DNA from: Turritopsis dohrnii
Taxonomy: Eukaryota; Cnidaria; Hydrozoa; Anthoathecata; Oceaniidae
NCBI GenBank assembly: GCA_027922465.2
Contig: BQMF02000433.1
Coordinates: 62,001-126,000, forward strand
Reading direction: 5' to 3'
DNA: 64,000 bases
Part shown: positions 46,657 to 61,329 of the stretch, piece by piece
Layout: each line of letters opens with the position of its first letter
Position numbering within the stretch: the stretch's first letter is position 1
Program-made: the position numbers and the translations under genes
Notes under the pieces: generated by a model
Database searches by the model: none
Told to the model about the DNA's origin: nothing
The model's input: only the letters and a program-made list of their open reading frames with translations

Positions 46657-48015
46657 CTGCAAATCATAAAAACAAAACGTGAATATTTAGTAGTGAACTA
46701 GTCGGGGAAGAGTCAGTCGGATTATTGTCCTCAGCGAAGTTTCCATCAACATATTTTCCTGGAATCAGTTGTGATATACGATCTCAAAAATACTTCAATG
46801 AAAAAATATAAACAATTTTTGAAGAAAATCTGCAGTAATAAATTCTTATCAGGTCTATTCTGAGAAAGGAGCAAATGTTCAAATTGATTCTCAGCAAATC
46901 CAGAGACGCATTTAACATATTTATGTCACTCGCATGTCACTTTTGCAAAGTTGGCTTTCGCATATGATAAAAGGGCTATGAACTCCTTCAGGCCAATGTT
47001 GTTGTAATTGTTGTTTTCCAAATTGACAATACAATACAGAAAAAAGAAAAACGAAATAGAAAAATGTAAACCACTTCATCAGCATCTATTATTTAAATCC
47101 ATGAATCAACACGCATCTTTCAGGTAAATAACAAATATAAAAACATATTTGTTTTTACACATTAAAACTGATTTCATTAAATTTCCCAGTTGATCAATAA
47201 CAATGAAAACATCATTCACAAAACGACGGAATGAGAAGATTAAAATTACCTTATTAGGTTTTATCATTAATCTTTTAAGAAGATAATTAATACAAAAATA
47301 CTATGGCAATTGAGGTTATGGAGTTTATGCTGTTAACAATACTAAATTAATTTCAATTAATACAAAATCTCAATTAACTATTTTGGAGGATATTTCAACT
47401 GCTTGCAAAGCGTGACTAATTTTTTAAGAACATTGAATCATGCATTGGCATTGTCATAATTTTAAAGCACTAGTAATACCATTACTGATACAAACATTTA
47501 CTACAAATACTAAGGGACTTCTGTTTTGTGAAGATTTAGGCAGCGTGTATAATGTGGATTGTCAACATGATAACTTAAGAAAGAATCTTCCAAACGACGA
47601 TTCAAAAGCTAAGGAGATTTCATATTAAGTTAAGAAAATAAAAGGGAGAAAACTTCTCATAAATTTTGATTGGTTGAATAGGAAATATCAAAACTTTTAC
47701 AAGATCCTCGTATTCATTGACACGCGAAAGGTCTGTCTTTGGAGCCATTCCTTTAGACTAATTTCTTAAATGAGCGTATCAGTTCATAAACGAAATAATG
47801 CCGACAAACTTACAAGACTATAATTTTACTAAGTGGGATTTGTTTCTGTTGAAAGGTGGACCACCGAAACACTTCCGTCGTCGTAAACAGCCCTTAAGAA
47901 TTGGAAGTAGACTAGCTGAAACTTTCCAGATACGCTTCATCCATTTTGTTTTCTACACTCAAAAAACTATCACCTGTTCAATTTGTTTTATACTAGTAAC
48001 TTGTCTCTAAAGGTT
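46657..48015. other. No gene recognised
   Basis: AT-rich. The Ig/FN3 exons expected upstream of the receptor remnant could not be found here. Confidence 0.35.
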
Positions 48016-48230
48016 GGTTTCCAATAAAATTATTTTTGTTGAACAACGGTTGTGCAACCGTTTTTCAGAACCTTTGCACAACAGTCTGAATGTTGTGCAA
48101 CAAAAGATATGTTGCATAACACCTCTTGTGCAACAAGTGTAAGAAATAGTTGCAGAGATAGATTTTTTCCTGCACAAGAAAATGATGCAAAACGGTTGCG
48201 CAACAAAAAAAAATTATTTTATTAAACAAG
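48016..48230. mobile_element. Foldback MITE with TTGTGCAAC words
   Basis: The left arm CCAATAAAATTATTTTTGTT plus ACGGTTGTGCAACCG mirrors the right arm (CGGTTGCGCAACAAAAAAAA then TTATTTTATTAAAC). Internal GTTGTGCAAC words repeat in both orientations. Nothing encoded. Confidence 0.65.
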
Positions 48231-51200
48231 CCTTAAGTGCGGTAATATGAATTCAAGGAGGGTCCTTTAATAATAATTTAAGAGCCCTTTGACGAACAAG
48301 GTTTATTTCAGATTTTTACCCTAGATCATTACCGAGACTTATAATTAGTCAAGAGGACTTGATAAGAGTTGATTTATAAAACAATTTTTTTGAAAAAGAC
48401 GGATTTCAATGAACATATCGTCTTTCTGTATAGTATCCAATATTCATTACTGGGAAAGTTTTTGTGCTCCGGCCACCTCTTTTGAGTTTGTACACTCCAT
48501 ACGGTCGTTTCAAATGGCGATTCTACGAAATTAAGCGTTTTATACGGAGGCCTGGAACGAGTTATAAAAAATGTAAACAAATCGGAAGGGAAACTTTCAA
48601 CTTTTTGAACGCAGATATATAAAGATTTTTGAATGGAAAATTCAAGATTAATTAATGAATAAGGTAGCACGTGCCCCTAGAGAATATCAATTTCAAAAAC
48701 TGAAAGTACTTTGGATTAAATTAAAGGTAGTTTGAACTCCCTAAAGAGGAATTCTGTTTATGACAGTTCAAAACTGAGGTGCAAAACCATGCGTTTTTTA
48801 CAATGTTATAGAGCTTTTTGAGTTGTCAAACATTTATTTTTGGGCTCTCAAAAGGTTCAGAAATTGGCAGTAAAAGTTTAGTTACCTAGCCATTTTTTAT
48901 CGTAAAGTTATCGAGGATAAAACTTCAGCAATTTTTCGTTGACATAATGAGTACATTTTCAACTCTCAAGAATGCTATGAAGAAACTTTGTCGAATTTGT
49001 GGACGTACAATAACTGGAAAATGGTTTATTATATTTGCGACAACATCTAGAGGTTGAATAATGTGTTTAAGCTCAACTTTAATGAAGATTTATCCAACAT
49101 TCAACATTCACAGTAAAAATTGTAGTTACATTGGACTGTGTACACTAACACTGATTGCCCTACATGTTGAAGAACAGAATAGAATAGAATATTTATATTA
49201 TTTGTCACAAAAAAATTAAATACAAAGTATATAATGAGACGAAATAAACACTGGAGACCACCCCAGTAGATAAATCTAAACAAAGGAGGTGGCCACCAAA
49301 AAAGAAGGCAAAAAAATATTGCTGCAAATAAATATATACAACAGAAAATGGAAAGATAAATTAAATGGTAGTAAACAATAATTAAAAATTTAAAAAAGTA
49401 AAAAAACTGTTTCCTGAAGGAGAAACTTATCCAAGAGTGAGAAGCTAGTTGCATGTTTGTCTTAGTGTCTTAGAAAGAAATCAGTGACCAGTTTTAACTT
49501 GGATAACACAACTCAAAATGCCAAGGAAAGATAAATAGCATTTCTATATTATGCATGTGTTACATTCACATCAGGTGTGTTTTTCGAAAATGTTCAACAT
49601 GCTTGAATCATTTTACAATGAATTAGACATCGATCCAGCTTGCACAGGAAATTTTCTATTTTGACACTTGTTATGGCAATTTTATCGAACTATTGAAACG
49701 TAAACAACAGGTTAACATTGATATTCAAGAGTTGGAAGATCATCTTGAAATACTTCAACAAGAGGTTACACAAGTTGTAGCAGATAATGACAACAAACAA
49801 TGAATCATCACCCAGCACTTAGCCATCTAGAGAAATAAATAAAAGATAGAATAAGATATATAAAAAGAATCTCCTGACCTTAACATAGAAATGCCAGAAA
49901 ACATTGGTGTGTGTACTTCATCACTTGGTGTGACTTAAAATAAATCAGTGTCAAGCATATCACCACTTCAGGTAGATTTGTCTTGGAATTCGTACTTAGT
50001 CATAACACAGAAACATTTTCTTAATTAAGTTCAAAAATTTTTCAGGGAGAGAATACTAAAGTTTTAAAAATTGATTCCCTGGGTGGGTACTATTTTTAAC
50101 CGTGTTCGAATAAATAATTATACGACATTGTGTAAGTTTCAAATTTTTTGTAGAAATATTGATATCAGAATTTTTGGATTTCCTCCATAAAAACTGCCCT
50201 TATATAAACATCAGTCCAAAAATTCACATATGGAACATTTCTTAAGAAAATGGAACATCAGCTTTCTATAGAGAGCAGGGTGAAGAGAGCATTCATTCAA
50301 ACAAATGAAACATTGATACAGTTACATCAAAAATCCTGTCAGACATATAAGGTATCTCATGAAATCGGCACTTCCCTCTCTACTCTACCTACCCTCCCGA
50401 AGCTCAACAAATCAAACCGACAGTAAAATGAGAAAGTTACCAGCATCAAATTAATTTATATTCGATGTGCTGTATGTATTACTACTAAAGGAAATTACCT
50501 GTGTATCAAATTGTTATCCTGAAATATGTGCTCCACACTTAAAATATTTCCCCACTTCAGGATCTATTTGCCACGCAAAAAAAATATGGTTACAGTCACA
50601 GATCTTTATATAGTGTTGATACATCTATTAACAACTCCATTACATAATATTTGATGCCTAAAAAACTCCAGGTCATACTCATTTCGTAAGTCCATCTCCA
50701 AGGGGGTTGCTATGGAGAACCATAACAAAACTTTATAAGCTTCTCAAGTAAAATTCTCTAATAACCCAGGGAATCTTCTGTGATTATTATGTATGGCAAA
50801 GATTAGAAACGACGAAATACACTTTTTTATATCCAGAGAGTCTTTGATTGAAGAGAACTTCGTTCAGATATTCTAATGGACTAGATCATGATTTCTGCGT
50901 GCACCATGTTTATGGCAACTACGTGAAAATAATACGCGCTCCGCTTTATCTTAATTTCGCGTACGAAACAGCCGTGTCCATCACTCAGATAAATGCAAGG
51001 TAATCGACGCTAACTTCATTTCTACAGAATTGTGTAACCATTAAAACAAAATTGCTGTTTAACTGAATCATAATGATTAGAAATTATATCAGCAATTTAG
51101 AAACACAGCATATGTGGAAGGGGTGGCGAGTCAGTGATTTCTTTCAATTGGCTATTAAAAGGCTGGTATGTTGATTGTAGATGAAGTAAAGTGATATGAC

Positions 51201-52909
51201 ATGACACGGATCAAAGAGGCCCACTCGTACTAACCAGTACGTCATTGTTGCTTTGCTAATTGTTTGAGCATCGTCTTTGGACCTAGTAAGTTCATGCAGC
51301 CTTGTTTTTATGAATTCTACTATTGCAAAATTTTGTGGCTTCAGATTTTGTTTCTATTTGCAAATCACTTGTGTTGTACCAAATACCATAAGGCCATACA
51401 GAAACATAGGTAAAATCTATGTTAATTAGTAATTAAGTGAGACGGTCTTGGAATCCACATTTTTGTTATTATGACTCTACGACACCAGAGTAACAGCAAA
51501 TCATTTTTAATTAAATGCAACATCAAATCAAATGAATTCATGAAGTAATCAATGAAAAACTAGGGACAAGTATGTGGCAGTAATGTTATTTATAGCTTTT
51601 TCAATACTGGTTGCATACATTTTGCTACTTTTAATTTTATTAATCATGTGACGCTACCCTTGTGACTTTACAATTTCTTTGCCAGTTCTTTTGCATTAAT
51701 AGTTCCAAGTACATTATTAGCAGGAGCAAATCTTGTTTTCCGAATACGGGTCAATAGTTTTATTGATGTCATACCACCTAGTAGACCAACTATTTCCTCA
51801 TGCCACTATTTATAACAATGGCGAAAGTGGTGGAAAGACCCAACGTCTACATTATCAATAGATAAAAATTTCAGTATGAATTTTACATGCAACTCAACAG
51901 ATATTACAGAGAGTAGGTGAAAACAGGTTCTCTTCTTGTACTACTTTTGTAACCCCATCACCCAGTAAAACCAACTTCAACCACTCTTGTGGTTTCGATA
52001 GTAGCTGTTAAGACATCTTTATAGTCAACTTTTGCAACATTGAGAGAACATAATTTAGCTACACAATAACCTGGTGACTGACAATTGTTACTTTCAGTGA
52101 ATTAGGTTGGCGATTGTTATTAATGCCGGAAAAGTTGGACATGTGAACTCAGGATATCATGTACGGCAGCTTTACGCATCAGGTAGTATTACCTACGCCA
52201 TACTCTGCTGGTGAATAAGTAGACGTAAATGCATCAAAATGGATTTGGTAGCTCTGTTAAGTTTTCCCTTTCTGTTGTCAATTGAGGAAAGATCATACTA
52301 CGTTGGCTGATTGAGTTATTCGCTATCATTTCACCCATCTGATTGATGGTGATCAACCTTGCATACAGTGGTGGTTGAATGTGTTTATCTTAGAATGGCA
52401 CATTCTTCATTTAGTCGCACATTTCGGTGACCATGCCTTTATATACCGATGTGTCCGGCAGCGGTTTTGATTGCGATTTGGCCCCTCATTTTCAAGTTAT
52501 ATTGCGTTCGTTTATAGATTTTAGTCGGTTTTGTCAATGTTAATTTAATGAAATCGCAGTCAATCCTTTCGTCTAGTTGATCTCACAACAACAACAACAA
52601 CAACAAGGTATTTTTGTGTTAGTGATGGATTTCCTTAATTCATTTATTTCTCATCAAGGCAGGTGTTCGCATGTATTACGCGTCGTTTCTGGTTAATTTT
52701 TGTTCAATATCATTCTCGCTTATTTGATGGACGTCCGATTTCAGACACTTTTGAACAGATGCAATTTAATAGACTTTACCTCACACCTTTTGAGATGATA
52801 CGTCCTCAAGTGTCAGCACCACGTAGTGAATTCGCCATTTGTTATCATTGCATCATTCAATTCTTGTTTGCTGCTTGTTTTATTTTATTTATTTGGTATT
52901 GTTTTACGT
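48231..52909. other. No clear gene; one coiled-coil-like fragment
   Basis: Mostly AT-rich unique sequence. At 49625-49803 (plus) an open stretch encodes QQVNIDIQELEDHLEILQQE before a stop, which looks coiled-coil, but no partner exon is visible. (ACA)n occurs at about 52586-52607. A GAATAGAATAGAATATTTAT string near 49180 may be a retroelement tail. Confidence 0.35.
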
Positions 52910-53206
52910 GACTAGCTTCACTCAGTTCCTATTGCATCTGCTTTCCAGGAGGGGCCACGGCTTAGGTTGGAGTTTCCGAAGTATTAGACACTCTCATGAG
53001 TGACACAAACCTAATCAAGGGCCTGCGCTCTTTTGGATGACCTTCCTGCAACACCCGATGTATCATCTACCAAATTTCCCTCACATGGCATGGGCGACCC
53101 GGCGCTGTGGTACATTCACTTGCGCATGGTCAATCGCCGCCAAGGGGAATTGAACCCCGATGTCTCGCATGAAATACGAGAGTGATAACCACTATACTAC
53201 GGCGCC
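52910..53206 (-). mobile_element. tRNA-derived SINE
   Basis: The minus-strand head at 53206-53135 is tRNA-like, and about 220 further bases of higher-GC unique-looking body follow. The sharp composition contrast with the AT-rich flanks fits a SINE body. I could not find the 3' tail or target duplications, so the 3' border is approximate. Confidence 0.55.
53135..53206 (-). tRNA. tRNA-Glu-like (TTC) SINE head or tRNA pseudogene
   Basis: The sequence folds as a cloverleaf: a 7-bp acceptor with one G-G mismatch and one G-T pair, a D arm with box A TAGTATAGTGG, and an anticodon stem CTCGT/GCGAG with loop ATTTCAT. This puts TTC (Glu) at the anticodon. The T arm GGGGTTCAATTCCCC holds box B GGTTCAATTCC. 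The acceptor mismatch and the attached body favour a SINE head over a working tRNA gene. Confidence 0.55.
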
Positions 53207-56200
53207 AAGAAGTAACAAGTATACAAGTATTTTGATTATGATCATTACCTCAGCTCTAGTTCTCGCGTTATTCGAGCTTCTAAAATATGCAGAGTTTAGG
53301 TATGCTTCATAGACAAGTTTTACCTTACTCTTGTGGCAACGGCATCTTGCATAATTTTTGCCAAAAAATTCGGCACATTGGAAAAACGAACGATCGCAGA
53401 AATAATCTTTTTATCAGCAAATTTAAGTGTAAGGATTTGAAACACTTACTATGTCAAATCGAGAAGTGTCATATCAACAGTATACATGTTGTCAAATTTG
53501 CAAATAAAGGAGATATTTTTATATTAAGCTATTATAGTTTATTTCAGGTTGATGGTTGTTGAAGTGACATGCAAGAACACTCACTAAAAGCCTTTATGTA
53601 TATATTATGTATATTATGTTTTATGTTTATATCCGTAGGATACTCACTATTATAATTTAACTAGTAACCCGGGTAAACTTTTTTACCACATTTACCTTTG
53701 AAAATGATGTACGCAAATCCCGTGTCAAAAAAGGTGACGAAAAATATGATCAATGATTGCAAACCCCGTGACGAAAATTTGGATCAGCTGGGGATGCAAT
53801 GCTATGGTTCCAACAAGACGATAAAAAAACGTGCACTTGCTACTATATAATAATCGTAAAAAAACCGCATGGCCTTACAAAGAATATGACCACGGTTAAG
53901 AAGATTTTGACCGTAAAATTATCACTCTCTTAAATAAAAGTGAGATGCACACTCACTATTATATATAAGATTAATTTCTTTTGTCAATCACCTTAAAACA
54001 GCTGGCATATAAAGGCACTATGTACGGCACCAAAGGGAAACAGGGTTTGAATATCCATTATTTAGGGTGTTGTCTTCTTTTTATAGTTATGTTTCCAGTT
54101 TTCACTCCAAAGAATGTTTCCATGTTTAATTTTATACTTTACAGAATGATTCACCATCTGGCCTTCATAGAATAGGCGTTTCATGTAGTTGTACCTAAAT
54201 ACATCCCGACCTTCTCCATGAACTTTGTACTAAAACGTTTATGTCACCTCCATTAGCAAATTATATGACAATGAGAAATTATACACAAATTTGTAATTAC
54301 TTCTTTGACATTTTTTAAATGCTCTCAACAATTCCCTAAATGCGATATATTATACAGCGGTTTTGACAAGTGATTATATTTGTGCGACTGTGCTTTTCGG
54401 CCGCACCATAAAAATCAACTTGTCTTTCATCGACATCATCATCAGTAGTAGAATCTTGTAGAAAATTTTCTGGTGTACCAATTTTCGGAGCTATTTAAAG
54501 AACGATATTTTCAACTTGTGCTAAATGGCCATTATTTAATGGAAATATTCACCAAAAATGATAACTACAGCATCAACTTTCTTAAATCTGGTCCTCTTTC
54601 ACCCCTCTGTTCGTGGAATATCGATTGAATTATTGGGAAGGTCCTGCATTAAAAAGTAGTGATCAACAGGACCGGGACATTTGCATCTTCTGCACATAAA
54701 ATTACCAACCATTAAAAGCACGTCCACCATAAAATTAAAATTTTATATTGTAGAAATATATTTTCACTGATTATGAATTTCAAGATCAAACTTCTTGAAA
54801 AGAAATTTCTAACCATAAATGCTCATTTAATAATTACTCAGCCGATCTTAAGATCGAGATGAGTATTGGAATCGGCGTTTTTCATTATTCTTCATTAAAT
54901 TTTGCCGTTTTCGGAAAGTCCGTTCGGATTTCGGATTGCTTGTTTATTCAGAATAGTTAATGACAGACCCAAATGCTATGCTTAATGTAATACAAAAAGG
55001 CCACTTTCAATATTAATTCATTAAAATATTAACTTTTTTAAACTCTTGAAATTTTTTTAGAAGTTATTTTAGCTGTTTTATGTTGAATACTTTCCAATTC
55101 AAACTTTAACATTTTTGTTATCAAGTCTTTAAAATATGCGCATAGAGCTCGTGAAACGTTTTTGCTTTTGCTTTGAGGAAGTTGTAAAAGTAGCTTTAAA
55201 GAGTCTTTAAAGAAGAATTTTAAGACTTCTTTCCTGTCTTTATCAACTATTGCCATGGAAATATTTTCATGAAAACATTCCTTGTAGGCAATGTTTATGT
55301 TTAGTTGACTCTGGGAAAAGTTCTTGAAAAAGAAGATGAAGGATTGATAATAAACAAAACTGTGCTGTGCAAAAACTCAATATCACAACAGAAATGTATG
55401 TACATTACTGGTAAATACGTCTTATCAATAAATCCATGAAACATGCTCATTTCATTTAATAAATATTACACTGAAAGTTGAAGATATTGAAAAAAGTAAG
55501 CAAGTGAAATTGTCATTGAAAGCAAAAATTACTTCACTTGTGACTGCATTGACCCAAACTGTCTTCATTCCGATATAATAACTGAAAGTATAAACATCAT
55601 GCGCAAGATTATGTTTAATAAAACTTGTTTTATGCCTCCAAAATGTCATAGTGAGTTGAAAAGTGGTTGAGATTAACATTAAGTTTAACAAATTAAAGAA
55701 GGGAGTAATTTGGTGAATTCCAGACTGTATCAAATTATTAGTCACTGTATAATGCTCGAACAAGTTACCACTGTGTGCGACTGATTAGTGTTAAATTCAC
55801 ATTGGAATTTTTTCTGCTGCAAACCACTCGATGCAGGTACAATGATTATGTTTGGGATATACTCAATGTCAGGAATGATAATTGGAATCAAACCAATATA
55901 CATACACATACTTTGAAGATTTGGAGTGTAACATGCTAGGACAGAATATAACATGTTTGAAAAGAACATTGTAATACGGATCCTAACAAAGTTTTATTGC
56001 GTCATTTGTCTTTTCGTGCACGATTGCTTTTTCTATAAACTCCATGAAAAGATTCAAATGGTAATATGCAGTCAGTGGCTGATCTAGAGGGCAGGCGCAA
56101 CTTGTGGAGAAGCGCATTAACATAATTTGTCACTTCGGATTATATCACCAATGGCATTGTTTGAATGTTTTTCTTTTATGTTTGAATTGCTAACACTCTC

Positions 56201-59200
56201 TTACACAAGTTGCGACTTACCTTAACGGGATTTTATTTTGCGTCGATTAACTTTATAAATCAACGCAAAACGTCAAAACATGATTCGGAAAAAAATCCAC
56301 GCGAAATTATGATTTTATTTGGTCATTTTTGGACTCTGTGTACCTTTCGTATATTAACTATTTCCTTGTACTTATCAAGTACCCATTGGTTTTCCAATGT
56401 GGCAGGCATGGAAATGGTGATTTTCGCTGCTATTTCTGAGCTATGTTATAAAATACACGCATTGCATTTTGTTCACATTCGCAAAAATAAATCCAAACAT
56501 TTTCCTTGAGAATATTTGACTCGCAAAAATTAATTCACCCAAAACGCTCTCAAACCGTGCCTCGCAAAAATAAGTCCACGCAAAAGTAAATCCCCTTAAG
56601 GTACTTCTTGATTCGCCACTGGAAGGTTTAGTAGAAATAGATTTTCATATTGCATGTTATGTTGATTGAAATTATATACAATATAATGTTTATATTTTCA
56701 TGGAGTAAAATCTTTGAAATGCCCAAGTTTCTCCTGCTCCTACTAATCCAAGTTGTGAACAATTTCATGTAACGTTTACTTAAATATGTTTCGCATTTCT
56801 GGCAAAATTTGAAACGTTTGCACAAAGAGCAATTGGAAGATCCTGATGTTAAATCTGGCAGTCACTTTTGCAGATTTGACAAGGTCTTCAGTTTTTAAGC
56901 AAGTTTGACCTATTTTAACTCATTTGATTGTAATAGATTTAATAGTGTTGAAGTCAATACAATTGTGAAAGACTTCAATCCATATAATTTTACATAATTT
57001 ATGTTAGATATATCTACAATTTATTTAGTCTTCCTCACTTCGTACTAGTCTCTTACTATAAGCGTCATCTCAAAGGGCTTGCCTGTAATGCAACATTGAG
57101 CACAATTTAATCGCAATTATAATTGTTATATCGGCTGAGTTACCGCCCTTTAGGGCTGTTTTATTTCTCTTCGGATCGTCCTTTTCTAAACATGCTTTCA
57201 AAATCAAAACGAGATTAATTTAATATTTTCATTATGATATAGAGACTTGGTTAGAAAAAAATTATGTATGAAAATGTTTCATCATTAACCGAAAGAAAAT
57301 GCAAATAAAGCAAATCACTTCTCATTTGATATTTTCACCACAGTTTAATATTTTGAAGGTTATATTTTAAGAAGAAATGAACTATTCAAGAGTAGACGTG
57401 CTGAAAAATTAAGCCTAAAAGAGCCGTGTTTACTAACTTGGAATGGAGAAGAACAGTGATATTGAATGTTTATAATAAGTAAGTGCAACCTCGTTCAACC
57501 TGCTGCTGTTATGACTCCACATGTTGTTGTTTACCTTGAGTAATTAGTTGATAGTAGTCGACTGCGCAGAATCATTTCATGATTATGCTGTCTGCGAAAT
57601 TCAAATCTGTTGTCCGTTAATGTGTGAATAAGGATGCTTTCTCAGAGAAATATATTATACGATATGTTCACCTGAAAAATCGTTATCATCAGAGTTTTAG
57701 TCAACCTTGTCAAATGTGTTTCAGTTACTGGAGGGTTTTCCGTATTAATGTAATGGTAACCAGGAGCGTACCGTGGGGATGACTTTTCAAACCAGGTGCT
57801 TTTTTAAGACTTTCTCCTTTTAATACAAATTAATTATACTTCTTTGAATTCTAAAACCAGTCACAAATAGAAAACCCATATTTGTGTTTACAACTCGACT
57901 AACTATGCTATATAACTTTAAAATTTCATACTCTTTTTATTCTCAAATTCGACCCTCCCGTTTATTTTTCAGGGTACACCCTGGTAACGATATGTCAGAT
58001 GAATAAACTCTTTAAGAAGTGTATTAATGGAGAACTGGATTATGACGAGTAATTGCTTTGATCACAACTTTTAATGCCAACTCCTTTTCAATTCAAGTCA
58101 TTTTTTATTCGTGTGGATAACTTTCTAAAACCATTTCCACCGCATTCTTCAGGCTTCCAGCTTTCCAACGAAGGGTCAACCCAAGCTTTTAGCTTTTCTT
58201 GAACTGGATAGTAAAGATTTTGTATGCCTGATTTAGTATAATTTTGGTCATAAATTTGAATGTAAATATCTGCAATTTTTGGCACAAGGACAGGGACATG
58301 TCACATAAAACTTGCAAGAACACAATGGTTTTGATGCTAAATTACTTAATGTAAGATTTTAAACTGTATTTCAATATTTATGAAATCCATATTATGTAAC
58401 GCCACGCTCTTTGGCCTTAAAAAATTCAATGACAGGGATCCAGGAACGAGATTTGAACCAAAGTCGGAAAACGTATGTAGTACTTTTAAAGAGGCTGGTT
58501 TCGGAAAATATCTACTTTAAAAGGCGTTAGTCCAATAAAAATTGTCAAATAGATATTTCGCAGCCACACCAATGAGCAACAGTTACCTTATAGATCAAGA
58601 CCTTGTAACTTGGACATAATTTTGTGTGTTATTTCACTTATCTTTCTTATTGCTATATACAATGTTAAATGATATGCATGCCACGCCCCATGAACGTCCA
58701 TATTCCAATGGCCTGTCCCTACGACGAGGACCAAGGCTCTAATCCATGTCTCTATCTTGATTGTTGTCATACAACCAGACTCAAGCTGTGGTACAACAAA
58801 GTGCCTCTTCGTGGGATAAAAGTGCATGTCACAATTAAATGTTTGTGAAACAAATGCTTAATAGCCCAACCGATACGAAATACATTCTAATAAGACAAAG
58901 GCACCAACACTGAGACACACGATTAAACCTTACATGCATTTCCAGACCTGGATTCATTTAACATTTTGATTATTAAGTCCTAGGGCAACCATAGCAGTTT
59001 TAAGGTACATATATATGAAAAGCACATGTTAATAGCTTAAGCCCATTTTGCACCAGTGAGATGTCTCTTATCGCGTAATTTTTTACTCAGTGAGATGGAA
59101 TTTAATTCATCAAGTGGGTTTTGTTAGATAGTATGCCAAAATAGATTACAGCAGTTGTTGCGTAAATGTGGAAATGAGTCAGATCACGTTTTCCGATCCA

Positions 59201-59416
59201 AATTCTTATATCCAGTATTTTGAAAATTATTACGCAATTTTTATAAGATTGATTATTTTCATACTGGATAAAAAAGCTACGCTTGATCTCCTTTGTCTTC
59301 AAGACAACTGAAGCCTACGTGAGGTAGGATTTATTTGTTCGACCCATGTTTTAGTTGTACTTCTTCTTTACCAACTGCTGTTACACGCATTCAGATTTTC
59401 ACAACAGAACGAAATA
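53207..59416. other. No gene recognised
   Basis: About 6 kb of AT-rich sequence. Scattered short open frames show no domain, no matching splice sites and no conserved motif. No terminal repeats noticed. Confidence 0.4.
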
Positions 59417-60131
59417 CAGTACACTCCCGATAACTGGAACCTCGAAGGGACCGAGAAAATAGTTCGAGTTATCGAATGTTCGAGTTATCGGGGCATTCAA
59501 TAACTCGAAATTTTTCAGAAAAAAGAAAATAGTTCCAGTTATTAAAAGTTTTTTTTTTCAAGTCTATTCTAACAAGAAAGGTATACAGTACATTGCTATA
59601 CATCACTGAAAAAAAGTTCTCATGTCACTCTGTTTCATTGTAGCGGTAACGTCTCTGTCAATTGAAATTTATTGAGAGTGCATTGAGCTTTTGTTGAATA
59701 TCTTCACCGCATAAACTGAAGGGCATGTAGTCATGCAGCACTTGCAATACCTCCCGAATATCGCTAACTTTTGGGCAAACTGAATAAACCTTGGCGATGG
59801 CGAGGGTTTACAAGTTCCGTGCATTTTACAATTTACAAGAGAAAAAAAGTTTTTGCTAACTTTAGAAGAACAGTTTATATTATTGAAAGAAAAGTAGTCA
59901 CTTTTCCGAGATTGTTTTCATTTTTCCTCTGAAGTTCGAGTTATCGGGGCAATTTCTGTCCAGGGGACAGGAAAAATGGTTCGACTTAACGAATGTTCGG
60001 GTTATCGGGCATTCCAGTTATCGAGTGATTTTTGTGATAAAGTATTAGTGAAGGTTCGAAGGGAATTCAAAAACAGTTCGAGTTACTGGAAGTTCGAGTT
60101 ATCGGGGGTTCGAGTTATCGGGAGTGTACAC
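59417..60131. mobile_element. pogo/Tigger-like foldback MITE
   Basis: Starts CAGTACACTCCCGATAACT and ends AGTTATCGGGAGTGTAC. Several GTTCGAGTTATCGGG words in both orientations cluster in the outer 100-200 bases on each side. CAGTACACTC-type ends resemble pogo/Tigger elements. The roughly 450-base core encodes nothing visible. Confidence 0.7.
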
Positions 60132-61329
60132 GTGTAAAAGTTCTATCAGTCACCACCATAAACAACAAATGAAATTAGTATGTTTGGGTTTCGATTAATT
60201 TTTCAAATATAAAAATAGAAATTTGTAAAAGATTTCAATTGAAAATAACAAGAGGCCGTTAGGCCTTAAGGTCAGCGCAAAAGAAAACTAAGAACTTGAC
60301 TATCCAATCATGGTTCACTTTTGAAATGGAAATAGCCTGAACTTCATTCCCAGGACATTTTGCAATTTCGATATACGGACAACGGTAAAGAAAGCCTGTC
60401 AAATACGCAATATGATTGGCCATTCCATTTTTAGCTAATTAGTGCAAATTACGCGGCAAATAAAGTTTTGAGGATAACAGTGAGTCGTGATGAATCAAAC
60501 TGAAAGTGTTTAGTGAAATAAATGTTTCTCTTTATATAACTATTCCTCTGCATATATTATCACAATATTGCGCGTTGTGCTCAGTACTTTTATGTGTTAA
60601 CTGTATAGCTCACATAACATATAAAAATGCACATTTCCTATCGAAATCAGACTGTCGACTATGTGGAGTTTCAGCCAACAAAAAAAATTTAAGTGTGCTT
60701 CACACTGGGAGCTAACGATGCCGAAAGAAGTGTGATGACAGAAAAGTAGAAGTTAAAGTAACGCTCAAATAAAAACTCATTCTATACTGATCCCCACCTT
60801 TTTCTTTATTTTAAGTAACGTTTTTCCTTTGTAATTTTTCTCCGTCTTCTACGTAGTAAAAGCATCAGTAAAATATTTTTCTGAACGGTAAAACTTGCAC
60901 GTCTCTTCAAGTCATTTTAAAACATTTGGATTTTTTTCCTTAACACAGTGTGAACATTAAAAGTACCTGTAGCGCAAAATTAAAAATTCAGTTATCTCAT
61001 CATGGGCTTATATCATCTTAGCACAGTGTGAACTACTCTTTAGTACGAACATTCTCGAAGTAGGAAAAGAAAAATTTCTGGCAACATTTTCCATGCAATA
61101 GGAGTCGTTATAAGCGAAAACGGGTGAAAACTTTGTGACAGCAACTTTGCTTCTGTGACAGTGTAAAGATTGTTTGAAGGAGCTTGGGATATGAACTCGC
61201 AGAAATTTTAACCCACAGATGTTCAACTTACTGACGCCAGGGTTTTCTTCGCCGTCCTTCATATATGAAAATGTCAAGAAGTCCTGGTGACGAGGTTGAA
61301 ATAGACTTTAATATCTAACGTCAAGGTAT
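60132..61329. other. No gene recognised
   Basis: Contains a small inverted repeat AGGCCGTTAGGCCT at about 60253-60266. No exon is supported. Confidence 0.4.

Noticed and set aside
49101..49454. Hydrophobic 117-residue minus-strand frame
   Set aside because: Phe/Tyr/Ile runs arise from A-rich plus-strand sequence; low complexity, no motif.
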